Below, piece by piece: positions 17,531 through 25,628 of a stretch of DNA of 64,000 nt; the stretch's first letter is position 1; the number at the start of each line of letters is the position of its first letter. The stretch comes from Frigidibacter sp037095735 (lineage in GTDB: Bacteria; Pseudomonadota; Alphaproteobacteria; Rhodobacterales; Rhodobacteraceae), in assembly GCF_037095735.1 (NCBI RefSeq), contig NZ_JBAWKD010000001.1, positions 372,001 to 436,000 of the forward strand, written 5' to 3'. The notes beneath the pieces are model-generated. The model made no database searches. It saw only the letters and a list, made by a program, of their open reading frames with translations, and was not told the DNA's origin. The position numbers and the translations under genes were made by a program.

Positions 17531-17991
17531 GTGACGAGAACCCCGTGGCAAGGATGCGGCTGCCGGGCGCCCGGCGGCAATGGGCAGTGCCGGTGCCGAT
17601 CCCGACGCCGTAGGCGGGGATATAGTCCGCCAACCGCGGAACGGAAACGCCGCCGTGCTCCGCCACGGCCCGGGCGGCGCGGCAGCCGAATCGCCGGCCC
17701 CCGCCGGCCGGGGCCGGCGGGCGCGGGCGGTGGCGCCGGCGGGGTCGCCGCGGCGGCCACGGGGGGAATTTTCGCGCAAGCGCGCGCCCTCGGCGGGAAC
17801 CGCGCCAGTCTGTCGGCGCTTTCCCGCCATGTCGCCCCGCGCGGCCGCAGCCGCCACGGCACGCGTCAGGCCTCGCGCGGTAAAAAACGCCTGAAGAGAG
17901 TTTACAGTCTGCCCCGCCAGCGCCTAACTCCCGCCCGGCGACGTGGGGTAAACAGGACCTGCCCCCGGCGCCGAAGACAGGAGGACCCCGG
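17531..17991. other. intergenic, no gene recognised
   Basis: 461 bases between the divergently oriented DedA gene and the flippase-like gene. It must contain both promoters. The middle is extremely GC-rich with many self-complementary GGCC/CCGG runs around 17690-17720, and a more AT-containing segment (GGTAAAAAACGCC near 17880) lies about 110 bases before the plus-strand gene. No convincing coding frame, RNA gene or repeat copy. Confidence 0.5.
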
Positions 17992-18993
17992 ATGCCATCG
18001 ATCGCCGCCATCCTGCGCCAGCGCGCGGGCCAGTTGGCCGCCCGCCTGCGCGGCCACATGCCGGTGGCGGTGACCGCGACGCTGCTCGCGGTCGGCATCT
18101 ACGCGCTGGTGCATCTGGTGCGCAGCGTCGGCCCGGCCGAGATCCTGCAGGAGATGCGCGCCCTGCCCTGGAAGGTGGCCGCCACCGCCGGCGCGCTCAC
18201 CGCGGTCGGATATCTCGCGCTGGCCAGCTACGATCTTTTCGCGCTGCGGGCGATCGGGCGCCACCTGCCGACGGGCCTGGCGCTGCGGGCGGGCCTTCTG
18301 GGCACCGCGCTCGGCAACACGCTGGGGCTGAGCGCCCTGTCCGGCGGCGCGGTGCGCTACCGCTTCTATGGTCCGCGCGGGCTGGGGGCGACGGAAGTCG
18401 CCGCGGTCTCGGCCTATGTCGCCATGGCGATCGGCACCGGCCTGACGGTGATCGGACTGATCGCGCTGGCGCTGCATCCCGGGGCCCTGCCCGACTACCT
18501 GCCCTGGGGCGCGGGGCTGGTGGGTCCGGGCGCGGCGGCCCTGGCCGTGATCGTCATCGGCGTGCTGCTGTTCGCCTGCCTGCGGCGCACCAGCGTCAGG
18601 CTGGGACCGGCGCGGCTGACGATGCCGGGCCTGCGCGCGCTCGGCCTGCAGGGGACGGCGGCGCTGGTCGACGTGATCGCCTCGGCCGCGGTGCTCTGGG
18701 TGCTGCTGCCCTCGGGCAAGCCGGCGCTGGCGGCCTTCGTGGCGGTCTATGCGGTGGCGATGATGGCCGGCGTGCTCAGCCATGTCCCCGGAGGCGTCGG
18801 CGTGTTCGAGGCGGTGGTGCTGGCCAGCCTGCCGGTGGGCGTTCCAGTCCTGACCGCCACCGCCGCGCTGATGTGCTTCCGGATCATCTACTACCTCGTG
18901 CCCTTCGTCCTCGCGCTGATCCTGCTCGGCGGACGCGAGATCGGCGGCGGCCTGCGCCGCCTGCGCCGCCCCTCGGCCGCGATGGGCGCCTGA
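17992..18993 (+). CDS. LPG synthase TM-domain (UPF0104) membrane protein
   Basis: 333 residues, about eight helices. It matches the lysylphosphatidylglycerol synthase transmembrane region: SALSGGAVRYRFY near residue 118 and LSHVPGGVGVFEAVVL near residue 261 are the two conserved signatures. The soluble aminoacyl-transferase domain of MprF is absent, so it is a stand-alone flippase-like module, probably moving a lipid across the inner membrane. Good AGGAGG ribosome site before the ATG. Its neighbour on the other strand is a DedA protein, another lipid-handling family. Confidence 0.82.
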   Translation: MPSIAAILRQRAGQLAARLRGHMPVAVTATLLAVGIYALVHLVRSVGPAEILQEMRALPWKVAATAGALTAVGYLALASYDLFALRAIGRHLPTGLALRAGLLGTALGNTLGLSALSGGAVRYRFYGPRGLGATEVAAVSAYVAMAIGTGLTVIGLIALALHPGALPDYLPWGAGLVGPGAAALAVIVIGVLLFACLRRTSVRLGPARLTMPGLRALGLQGTAALVDVIASAAVLWVLLPSGKPALAAFVAVYAVAMMAGVLSHVPGGVGVFEAVVLASLPVGVPVLTATAALMCFRIIYYLVPFVLALILLGGREIGGGLRRLRRPSAAMGA

Positions 18994-19159
18994 GCCGGCC
19001 GGTCGATCCCTCCCACGCCTGCGCCCCTCTCCCACGATCGACGCTTCGCCGCCCAGCGTCGGTGCCGGGGCCTTGCCGCATGACGCCGGGCGCACTACGG
19101 GAGGGGCGCAAAGGATGCGACCCCTGCCCTGCGGCAGGACCGACCTGCCAGGAGACGCC

Positions 19160-19960
19160 ATGACCGAAGCCACCGTGCTCGACCTCGCCCATCGCCTGAT
19201 GGAGGACGCGCCCGAGGATGCGGGGGCGCGGATGCGCTTCTACGAGCGTCTCGCCGATACCGAGCTGTTCCTGCTGCTGCTCGACGAGGCCGAGGGCGAC
19301 GCCCCGGTCCGCCCGCAGGTCTTCGCGCTGGACGAGGGCCGCTTCGTGCTGGCCTTCGACACCGAGGAACGGCTCGCGACCTTCGCCGAGGCCCCCACCC
19401 CCTATGCCGCGATCCCGGGGCGGGTGGTGATGGCGATGCTGGCGCAGGCGGGCGAGCTTGGGCTGGGGCTGAACCTCGCGGTGGCGCCCTCGTCCTTCCT
19501 GATGCCGGCGGGCGCGGTGTCCTGGCTGGCCGACATGCTGGCCGCGGCGCCCGAGGCGGCCTCGGGCCTGCCGAAGGGCTTCGCGCGGCCCACCGCGCTG
19601 CCGCCGGAACTGGAACCGGCGCTGCGCGCCAAGCTCTCGCAGCTCGCAGGCTTCGCCGAGACCGCGCTTCTGGCCGCGGTGACCTATGCCGACGACCGGC
19701 GCGGGCACATGCTGGCCTTCCTCGGCGCGCGCGAGGGCTCGGAACCCGCGCTGGCCAAGGCGGTGGGCGAGGCGCTGGCCTTCTCGGGGATCGAGGCGGG
19801 CGAGATCGACGTGTCGTTCCTGGCCCCCGACAGCGCCGCCGCCCGGACCATGGACGGGGTCGCGATCCGGCTCGAGATCCCGCAGCTGGCCGAAGCGCCG
19901 GCAGCGAAGGGCCCGACCGCGCCGGGGATGGACCCGGGACGGCCGCCGATCCTGCGCTGA
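19160..19960 (+). CDS. SseB-family protein
   Basis: 266 residues from ATG 19160, chosen because GGAG lies five bases upstream; the frame is open further back to 19073. Acidic, soluble, without signal peptide. The N-terminal domain (EDAGARMRFYERLADTELFLLL, then RFVLAFDTEERLATFA) fits the SseB N-terminal domain seen in small alphaproteobacterial proteins. Function is unknown; no catalytic motif is evident. Followed by a repeat element at 19990. Confidence 0.7.
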   Translation: MTEATVLDLAHRLMEDAPEDAGARMRFYERLADTELFLLLLDEAEGDAPVRPQVFALDEGRFVLAFDTEERLATFAEAPTPYAAIPGRVVMAMLAQAGELGLGLNLAVAPSSFLMPAGAVSWLADMLAAAPEAASGLPKGFARPTALPPELEPALRAKLSQLAGFAETALLAAVTYADDRRGHMLAFLGAREGSEPALAKAVGEALAFSGIEAGEIDVSFLAPDSAAARTMDGVAIRLEIPQLAEAPAAKGPTAPGMDPGRPPILR

Positions 19961-19989
19961 GGCCGTGCCGGGGGGCGCGGGGGGCGGAA

Positions 19990-20107
19990 GAGGGGGCTCT
20001 GCCCCCGTCCCTGCGGGACTCCCCCGGGATATTTGTGCCAATGCGAAAGCGCGAAAAGGGGGGCTCCGCCCCCGCCCGTTCCGGGCTCCCCCGGAGTATT
20101 GCCGCCA
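19990..20107. repeat. dispersed GC-rich intergenic repeat, copy A
   Basis: Two GGGGGC-type hairpins flank a 34-base core at 20018-20051. The core is present as an exact reverse complement at 46751-46784, and a shorter match occurs at 25378-25393. The right edge ends in a variant (GGAGTATTGCCGCC). No coding capacity. It sits between the ends of the SseB-like gene and mch, a normal place for a REP-like element or transcription terminator. Confidence 0.75.
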
Positions 20108-20133
20108 AGCCGAAGCCCGGGTCGAGGCCGGGA

Positions 20134-21165
20134 TCAGAGCGGCATCAGCGCCCAGTAATCGAGGTCGAGAAGGACATGGGGGGCATATTTGCCGCCCTCC
20201 TTCAGGGTCAGTGGATCGCCGGCGCCGGCCTTGACCGCGACGAGCCGCAGCCGGATCGCGCCGACACCGGGGGCCGCGGTCGGCGCCTTGTCCAGAACCT
20301 CGGACCAGGCCTTCACCGTATCGCCCGCGAAACAGGGATTGGCATGGGCGCCACCGTTCAGCGCCACGATCATCTGCGCATTCGCGAGGCCATTGAACGA
20401 CAGCGCCCGCGCCATCGAGATCACGTGCCCCCCGTAGATCAGCCGCTTGCCATCCTCGCGGAACGTGGCGTCGAAATGCACCTTGGCGGTGTTCTGCCAC
20501 AGGCGGGTGGCCAGCATGTGCTCGGCCTCCTCGATGGTGACGCCATCGACATGGTCGATCACCTCGCCCACCGCATAGTCGCCCCAGCGGTGCGGCTCGC
20601 CCGCCAGCGTGAAATCGTAGCCGGTGAAGTCGAGCCCCGCCGGGATCGCCAGATCCGCCGCCGCCACCGCGGGCGCCAGCTGCGGCACCACCGGCTCGGG
20701 CGCGGGCGAGGCGGCATCGCGTTTGCGCACCATCACCCAGCGGACATAGTCCATGACCGTCTCGCCCGTCTGGTCGATGCCCTGCGAGCGGACCCAGACC
20801 ACGCCCGAGGTGCCGTTCGAATTCTCCTTGACCCCGATCACCTCGGACCGGGCGCGCAAGGTGTCGCCCGGCCAGACCGGCTTCCGCCAGCGCCCCTCGG
20901 CGTAGCCGAGGTTCGCCACCGCGTTGATCGAGATGTCGGGCACGGTCTTGCCGAAGACGACATGGAACGCCACGAGATCATCGACCGGAGAGGCCGCCAG
21001 CCCGCAGGCCCGCGCGAAGGCGTCCGAGGAATAGAGCGCCCCGCGCGCGGGGTAGAGCGCATGGTACAGCGCCCGCTCGCCGCCCGAGATCGTGCGCGGC
21101 ACCGCGTGGTCGATGACCTGTCCGACGCGGTAATCCTCGAAGAACCGGCCTGCGTTCGTCTTCAT
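20134..21165 (-). CDS. mch: mesaconyl-CoA hydratase
   Basis: 343 residues, the size of the double-hotdog mesaconyl-C1-CoA hydratase. The N-half (FEDYRVGQVIDHAVPRTISGGERALYHALYP) and C-half (DYAVGEVIDHVDGVTIEEAEHM) each carry a MaoC-like unit. It hydrates mesaconyl-C1-CoA to beta-methylmalyl-CoA in the ethylmalonyl-CoA pathway for acetate assimilation. GGGGAGAG ribosome site before ATG. It is on the same strand as mcl2 (21992-22858), with two small genes between; I recall the same order in Rhodobacter sphaeroides. Confidence 0.88.
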   Translation of the reverse strand: MKTNAGRFFEDYRVGQVIDHAVPRTISGGERALYHALYPARGALYSSDAFARACGLAASPVDDLVAFHVVFGKTVPDISINAVANLGYAEGRWRKPVWPGDTLRARSEVIGVKENSNGTSGVVWVRSQGIDQTGETVMDYVRWVMVRKRDAASPAPEPVVPQLAPAVAAADLAIPAGLDFTGYDFTLAGEPHRWGDYAVGEVIDHVDGVTIEEAEHMLATRLWQNTAKVHFDATFREDGKRLIYGGHVISMARALSFNGLANAQMIVALNGGAHANPCFAGDTVKAWSEVLDKAPTAAPGVGAIRLRLVAVKAGAGDPLTLKEGGKYAPHVLLDLDYWALMPL

Positions 21166-21194
21166 GCGCTCTCCCCTCGCCCCCTTTCCGGGGC

Positions 21195-21398
21195 CTATTG
21201 CTCGCCCAGCTTCAGCTCCGGGTGATATTCGCCCGGCACCACCTTGGTGACCGCCTGCCCGCAGCGCATGACGCCCTTCGCGGCGTCATAGGCATAGGTC
21301 GGCGCGCCATGCAGCTCCCAGCCCTTCGACAGCGCGAGGCTGACCTTGTGGCAGAAGGCCGAGGTGTCGTCCTCGGTCAGGAATCGGTAAAGTTTCAT
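21195..21398 (-). CDS. DUF1737-domain small protein
   Basis: 67 residues. MKLYRFLTEDDTSAFCHKV followed by LALSKGWELHGAPTYAYD is the DUF1737 pattern, a short alpha/beta fold of unknown function (a Trp-Glu-Leu strand after a helix). Its ATG overlaps the stop of the NnrU-type gene (ATGA, 21395-21398), so it is translationally coupled to it. The gene ends 29 bases before the mch start and probably belongs to the same transcript. Confidence 0.75.
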   Translation of the reverse strand: MKLYRFLTEDDTSAFCHKVSLALSKGWELHGAPTYAYDAAKGVMRCGQAVTKVVPGEYHPELKLGEQ

Positions 21399-21949
21399 GC
21401 GTAGGTTCCCAGGAACGGATTGTGCCCGAGCCAGATGTGAACCCCCGCGATCAGCCCGTAAAGCACCAGCGTGCCGACAAGGTTCATCAGGTCGCCCTTC
21501 AGCCCCCGCCCCGCCGCCGGATCGGGCCGCACCCAGGGATCGCGGTCGATCAGGACGATCTGCATCACCGCCCAAAGCCCGAGCCCCCCGAACAGCACGA
21601 CCGAGGCCAGATCGCCATTCACCAGCAGATGCGCCACCGCCCAGACCACGGTGCCGATCAGCATCGGGTTCCTGAGCCGCGGCCAGAGCGTGCCCTTGGT
21701 GCCGCCGACACCGAAGAGGAAGATCGCGACCAGCATCATCAGGTTGTTCAGATGCCCGATGCCCGGGATCGGGTCGTAGACCGGGGTGAACGCGGCCCCC
21801 CGGTAGCCCAGCACGATCAGCACCAGCGCCACAGCCAGGATCGCCCCCCAGCCCGGCCGCCCGAGCCGCACCTTCAGCCCCGGCGACAGACGCATCGCCA
21901 GATGCGCCCCCGCCATCAGCACCACGCCAAGGATCAGCATCGCCATCAT
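21395..21949 (-). CDS. NnrU-family membrane protein
   Basis: 184 residues, about five membrane segments. The pattern PIPGIGHLNNLMMLVAIFLFG, then RNPMLIGTVVWAVAHLLVNGDLASVVLFGGLGLWAV, is the NnrU core, related to membrane methyltransferases of the isoprenylcysteine type and first named in denitrification gene clusters. No denitrification genes are nearby; the position between mcl2 and mch suggests co-expression with the ethylmalonyl-CoA pathway. Function unknown. Confidence 0.8.
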   Translation of the reverse strand: MMAMLILGVVLMAGAHLAMRLSPGLKVRLGRPGWGAILAVALVLIVLGYRGAAFTPVYDPIPGIGHLNNLMMLVAIFLFGVGGTKGTLWPRLRNPMLIGTVVWAVAHLLVNGDLASVVLFGGLGLWAVMQIVLIDRDPWVRPDPAAGRGLKGDLMNLVGTLVLYGLIAGVHIWLGHNPFLGTYA

Positions 21950-21991
21950 CTCGCACCCTCCGGGAATCGCGTCAGGCGAACCCTTTCGCGA

Positions 21992-22858
21992 TCAGCCGAA
22001 AGCCGCAATGGCGCTTGCCTTGGCCAAGGTCGCCTTGGCGGTGACGATATGCAGGTTTTCAACGATCCTGCCGTCGACGACCGCGACACCTTGCCCCGCC
22101 CGCTCGGCCTCTTCGAAGGCGGCGATCTGGCGCTCGGCCAGCGCGATCTCGGCCTCGGACGGCGCGAAGGCGCGGTTCGCGACCTCGAGCTGCGCGGGAT
22201 GGATCAGCGTCTTGCCGTCAAAGCCCATGTCGCGGCCCTGCTCGCATTCGACGGCCAGACCCTCGTCATCCTTGAAGGCGTTGAAGACCCCATCGATCAC
22301 GATCCGGCCCTGCGCCTTGGCCGCCAGCAGGCACAGCCCCAGCCCCGCCTGCATCGCCAGCCGGTCGGGCCGGAACCGCGACCCCAGCTCCTTGGCCAGG
22401 TCGTTGGTGCCCATCACCATGCCCTCCAGCCGCGGATGCGCGGCGATGGCGGCTGCGTTCAGCATGCCCTCCGCCGTCTCCATCATCGCCCACAGCGCCA
22501 CGCCCGGCACCAGCGCCGCCACCGCGTCCAGATCTGCCGGCCCGTTCACCTTCGGCACCAGGATCGCGTCGACCTTGGCGCCCGCGGCGATCGCGGTGGC
22601 GAAGGTCGCGACATCCGCCTGCCCCCAGTCGGTGTCCAGCCCGTTCACCCGCACGATCCGCGCCCGCGGGCCGAAGTCCCATTCGGTCAGCACCCGCGCC
22701 AGCAGGCTGCGGGCATTGGCCTTCTCGTCGATCGCCACCGCGTCCTCGAGGTCGAAGATGATCGCGTCAGCCGCAAGGCCCATGGCCTTCTCCAGCGCGC
22801 GCTCCTTCGAGCCGGGGATGTAGAGCACCGAGCGATAGGGTCGGACCGCCTGTGACAT
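21992..22858 (-). CDS. mcl2: HpcH/HpaI-type CoA lyase, (3S)-malyl-CoA thioesterase type
   Basis: 288 residues from ATG 22858, which has a strong GGAGGAG site; the frame to 22894 is unlikely. A CitE-like TIM barrel: RSVLYIPGSKERALEKA, IIFDLEDAVA (Mg2+ ligand Asp/Glu), MMETAEGMLNAA, MGTNDLAKEL and GKTLIHPAQLEVANRAF. The start resembles Mcl2 of Rhodobacter, which hydrolyses malyl-CoA to malate and CoA, rather than the longer lyase Mcl1. Linkage to mch supports this. A generic citrate-lyase-beta-like annotation is the alternative. Confidence 0.82.
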   Translation of the reverse strand: MSQAVRPYRSVLYIPGSKERALEKAMGLAADAIIFDLEDAVAIDEKANARSLLARVLTEWDFGPRARIVRVNGLDTDWGQADVATFATAIAAGAKVDAILVPKVNGPADLDAVAALVPGVALWAMMETAEGMLNAAAIAAHPRLEGMVMGTNDLAKELGSRFRPDRLAMQAGLGLCLLAAKAQGRIVIDGVFNAFKDDEGLAVECEQGRDMGFDGKTLIHPAQLEVANRAFAPSEAEIALAERQIAAFEEAERAGQGVAVVDGRIVENLHIVTAKATLAKASAIAAFG

Positions 22859-23054
22859 GATTCTCCTCCGAAATATTCTTTCGCCTGAAACCACGAATTT
22901 GGTACATTCGGCAAGCGTGTCTTTGCCGCGATGCAGAATACCGCGACGAAGGTCGCAGCGTTAACCGATTCTTGCGAATGCGGCGCGAGGCTGTTTCGCA
23001 GGGCCGTGGCGCCCGGCACATCGCGGCCCCGCGCCGCCAGAGACGGAGGTGACG

Positions 23055-23369
23055 ATGTCGAAGCTCCTGTCCGCCCTTCTGCTGTCCGGCCTCGCGGCCA
23101 CCTGCCCCCTCGCCCCGCCCGCCGCCGCGGCGCAATGCGCCCAGCGCGACAGCGTCGTCGCCCGGCTCGAGGGGACCTATGGCGAAAGCCGCCGCGGCGT
23201 CGGCATCGCCGGCGACAACGGCGGCGTGATCGAGGTCTTCGCCTCGGACGAAACCGGGACCTGGACGATCACCGTCACCCTGCCTTCGGGCATGGCCTGC
23301 CTGCTGGCCTCGGGGCAGAACTGGGTTCCCGGCCCGACCCCTGCCGCCGCCAAGGGCGAGCCGACCTGA
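23055..23369 (+). CDS. small exported hypothetical protein
   Basis: 104 residues from ATG 23055, preceded at four bases by GGAGGT; the in-frame GTG at 23049 overlaps that site. A signal peptide (about 1-26, LLLSGLAATCPLAPPAAAA) leads to a short mature protein with two cysteines (CAQRD and MACLL), which could form a disulfide. Its core (VARLEGTYGESRRGVGIA, then WTITVTLPSGMACLLASG) recurs in small Rhodobacteraceae periplasmic proteins of unknown function. Stop lies three bases from the stop of the convergent TauE gene. Confidence 0.65.
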   Translation: MSKLLSALLLSGLAATCPLAPPAAAAQCAQRDSVVARLEGTYGESRRGVGIAGDNGGVIEVFASDETGTWTITVTLPSGMACLLASGQNWVPGPTPAAAKGEPT

Positions 23370-23372
23370 GCC

Positions 23373-24116
23373 TCAGACCGCGGCCTGCCACAGAAGCCGC
23401 AGCGACACCGCCAGCAGCGCCCAGGTCACCAGCCGGAAGAACAGCCGCTCCGGCAGGCGCTTCACCAGCCACAGGCCCAGGAAGACCGCGCCCGCCGCCG
23501 GCACCATCAGCACCGCCGCCAGATGCAGGCTCTGGGCCGAAACCTGCCCCAGCGCGACATAGGGCGGCAGCTTCATCAGGTTGACCACGGCGAAGCAGAT
23601 CGTCGTCGTCCCGGCATAGACCGCCTTCGGCAGGCGCTGCGGCATCACCCAGACCTGGTAGGGCGGCCCGCCCGCATGGCTGACGAAGCTGGTGAAGCCG
23701 GTGACCATGCCCCAGAACAGCCCCGGCCCCACCCGGCCCGGCCGCGGCTCGGGCGGCGGGCCGCGGCGGGTCAGCAGCAGCCCGGCGAAGACCGCCCCGA
23801 TCAGCCCGACCATCGCCAGCACCGCGCGCTCGGGCACCACCGCCGCGGTCAGCCACCCGACCACGATCCCCAGCGCCGCGCCCGGGATCAGGATCGCCAG
23901 CGTGCGCCGGTCGAAGGCGGCACGATAGGCCCAGACCCCCACCGCGTCAGAGACGATGTAGACCGGCAGCAGCAGGCCCGCGGCCTCGGTCGGCGGCATC
24001 GCCAGCGCCAGCACCGGCACGCTCAGCATGCCCACCACCGGCAGCCCGCCCTTGCCCATGCCGACCAGCCCCGACGACAGAATCGCGAGCGTCCAGAATG
24101 CGATATCGCCGGTCAT
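23373..24116 (-). CDS. TauE/SafE-family sulfite/anion exporter
   Basis: 247 residues, about seven to eight hydrophobic segments in two related halves. Motifs GLVGMGKGGLPVVGMLSVPVLAL near the N-terminus and GMVTGFTSFVSHAGGPPYQVWVMPQ in the middle are typical of the family, which exports sulfite, sulfoacetate and other organic anions, or imports them in some cases. No sulfur-metabolism gene is next to it, so the substrate is open. Confidence 0.85.
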   Translation of the reverse strand: MTGDIAFWTLAILSSGLVGMGKGGLPVVGMLSVPVLALAMPPTEAAGLLLPVYIVSDAVGVWAYRAAFDRRTLAILIPGAALGIVVGWLTAAVVPERAVLAMVGLIGAVFAGLLLTRRGPPPEPRPGRVGPGLFWGMVTGFTSFVSHAGGPPYQVWVMPQRLPKAVYAGTTTICFAVVNLMKLPPYVALGQVSAQSLHLAAVLMVPAAGAVFLGLWLVKRLPERLFFRLVTWALLAVSLRLLWQAAV

Positions 24117-24222
24117 GCTGCGGCCTCCCCGATGCGCAAGTGCTACCGCGGCCGAGCGTTCCCGGCCAGTACCGGTTTCGGCCCGAGTTTCGGCGCCGGT
24201 CGCGGCCGCGCTGCGGCAAGGA

Positions 24223-24242
24223 CGGCATGCCTGTGCATGCCG
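24223..24242. promoter_or_regulatory. inverted repeat upstream of mdh
   Basis: Perfect 8-base arms CGGCATGC and GCATGCCG around a CTGT spacer, 101 bases before the mdh start, in the divergent region shared with the TauE gene. It has no T-run, so an operator is more likely than a terminator. Confidence 0.35.
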
Positions 24243-24343
24243 CTCTGCCGCATCGCGCTTGCACGAACGGCGGTTCGGGACTAGGCAATCCCGCGTCAGA
24301 AGACTTTTCGCATCGTCTCACACACACTGACCCGGAGGATTTC

Positions 24344-25306
24344 ATGGCCAGACCCAAGATCGCGCTCATCGGCGCAGGTCAGATCGGCGGCACGCTCGCT
24401 CACCTCGCTGCGATCAAGGAACTCGGGGACGTCGTCCTGTTCGACATCTCGGAAGGCACGCCCCAGGGCAAGGCGCTCGACATCGCCGAATCCGGTCCCT
24501 CCGAGGGCTTCGACGCCGTCATGAAGGGCACGAACGACTACGCCGACATCGCCGGCGCCGATGTCTGCATCGTCACCGCCGGCGTGCCGCGCAAGCCGGG
24601 CATGAGCCGCGACGACCTGCTGGGCATCAACCTCAAGGTCATGAAATCGGTCGGCGAAGGCATCAAGCAGCACGCCCCCGACGCCTTCGTGATCTGCATC
24701 ACCAACCCGCTCGACGCGATGGTCTGGGCGCTGCGCGAATTCTCGGGCCTGCCGCACAACAAGGTCGTCGGCATGGCCGGCGTGCTCGACTCGGCCCGCT
24801 TCCGCCACTTCCTCTCGGTCGAGTTCAACTGCTCGATGAAGGACGTGACCGGCTTCGTGCTCGGCGGCCACGGCGACACCATGGTGCCGCTCACCCGCTA
24901 CTCGACCGTTGGCGGCATCCCGCTGCCGGACCTCGTCGAGATGGGCTGGACCAGCCAGGAGAAGCTCGACGCCATCGTCCAGCGCACCCGTGACGGCGGC
25001 GCCGAGATCGTGGGCCTGCTGAAGACCGGTTCGGCCTTCTACGCCCCCGCCACCTCGGCGATCGAGATGGCCGAAAGCTACCTGAAGGACCAGAAGCGCC
25101 TCCTGCCCTGCGCGGCCTATGTCAAGGGCGCCTACGGCCTCGACGGGCTCTACGTCGGCGTGCCGACGATCATCGGCAAGGACGGGATCGAGCGCATCGT
25201 CGACATCAAGCTCAACAAGGACGAGCAGGCGATGTTCGACAAGTCGGTCGACGCGGTGAAGGGCCTCGTCGCCGCCTGCAAGGGCATCGACGGCTCGCTC
25301 GCCTGA
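24344..25306 (+). CDS. mdh: malate dehydrogenase
   Basis: 320 residues, the LDH-like bacterial MDH type common in alphaproteobacteria. KIALIGAGQIGGTLAHL (NAD-binding Gly-rich loop), TAGVPRKPGMSRDDLL (mobile loop with substrate Arg residues), NPLDAMVW, VVGMAGVLDSARFR and GGHGDTMVPL with the catalytic His. It oxidises malate to oxaloacetate in the TCA cycle. ATG 24344 is preceded by CCGGAGGA; the frame upstream to 24098 is noncoding. A strong terminator follows at 25327, so mdh is transcribed separately from sucC. Confidence 0.96.
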   Translation: MARPKIALIGAGQIGGTLAHLAAIKELGDVVLFDISEGTPQGKALDIAESGPSEGFDAVMKGTNDYADIAGADVCIVTAGVPRKPGMSRDDLLGINLKVMKSVGEGIKQHAPDAFVICITNPLDAMVWALREFSGLPHNKVVGMAGVLDSARFRHFLSVEFNCSMKDVTGFVLGGHGDTMVPLTRYSTVGGIPLPDLVEMGWTSQEKLDAIVQRTRDGGAEIVGLLKTGSAFYAPATSAIEMAESYLKDQKRLLPCAAYVKGAYGLDGLYVGVPTIIGKDGIERIVDIKLNKDEQAMFDKSVDAVKGLVAACKGIDGSLA

Positions 25307-25326
25307 GCACGAAGCCAGACGCACAG

Positions 25327-25363
25327 GGCGCGGCCCCCGAACGGGGCCGCGCCTTTTCTTTTG
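25327..25363 (+). terminator. rho-independent terminator of mdh
   Basis: Eleven perfect pairs, GGCGCGGCCCC and GGGGCCGCGCC, with a five-base loop, followed at once by TTTTCTTTTG. It begins 20 bases after the mdh stop. The clearest intrinsic terminator in the window. Confidence 0.9.
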
Positions 25364-25377
25364 CGTTTCTCATCGGT

Positions 25378-25425
25378 GCAAATATCCCGGGGGTGAGGGC
25401 GCAGCCCGAGGGGGCAGCGCCCCCT
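25378..25425. repeat. dispersed GC-rich intergenic repeat, copy C (partial)
   Basis: Contains GCAAATATCCCGGGGG (25378-25393), part of the core found at 20018-20051 and 46751-46784, followed by a GGGGGCAGCGCCCCC hairpin near 25410-25424. Only one unit of the repeat is present here, directly after the mdh terminator. Confidence 0.65.
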
Positions 25426-25488
25426 TCCCTGCCGTGATTCGTCGCCGCAGCGGCCGCGATTCACAGCGAATCCCGCCGTCGCGACGGA

Positions 25489-25518
25489 TGTGATCACACC
25501 CCGCCGGCCCGTGATCAC
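25489..25518. promoter_or_regulatory. paired GTGATCAC palindromes upstream of sucC
   Basis: TGTGATCACA at 25489-25498 (perfect 10-base palindrome) and GTGATCAC at 25511-25518. The two centres are about 21 bases apart, two helical turns. They lie 111-140 bases upstream of sucC. The same palindrome (CGTGATCACG) lies at 35926-35935, directly before the GntR/FCD regulator gene, so this is a likely operator for that regulator. Binding is inference. Confidence 0.5.
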
Positions 25519-25628
25519 AAACCCCAAGAAACCGGCCGGTATCTGCCGATCACGTCAGATTTGGTTTCGCAGCGCTGCGGCACTGTGTCATCCCCTCGGC
25601 CAAATCGCACCAGCATGGGAAGTGATCC

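Noticed and set aside
25489..25498. CRP/FNR-type site
   Set aside because: TGTGATCACA lacks the six-base spacer of TGTGA-N6-TCACA, and a local GntR gene shares the palindrome.
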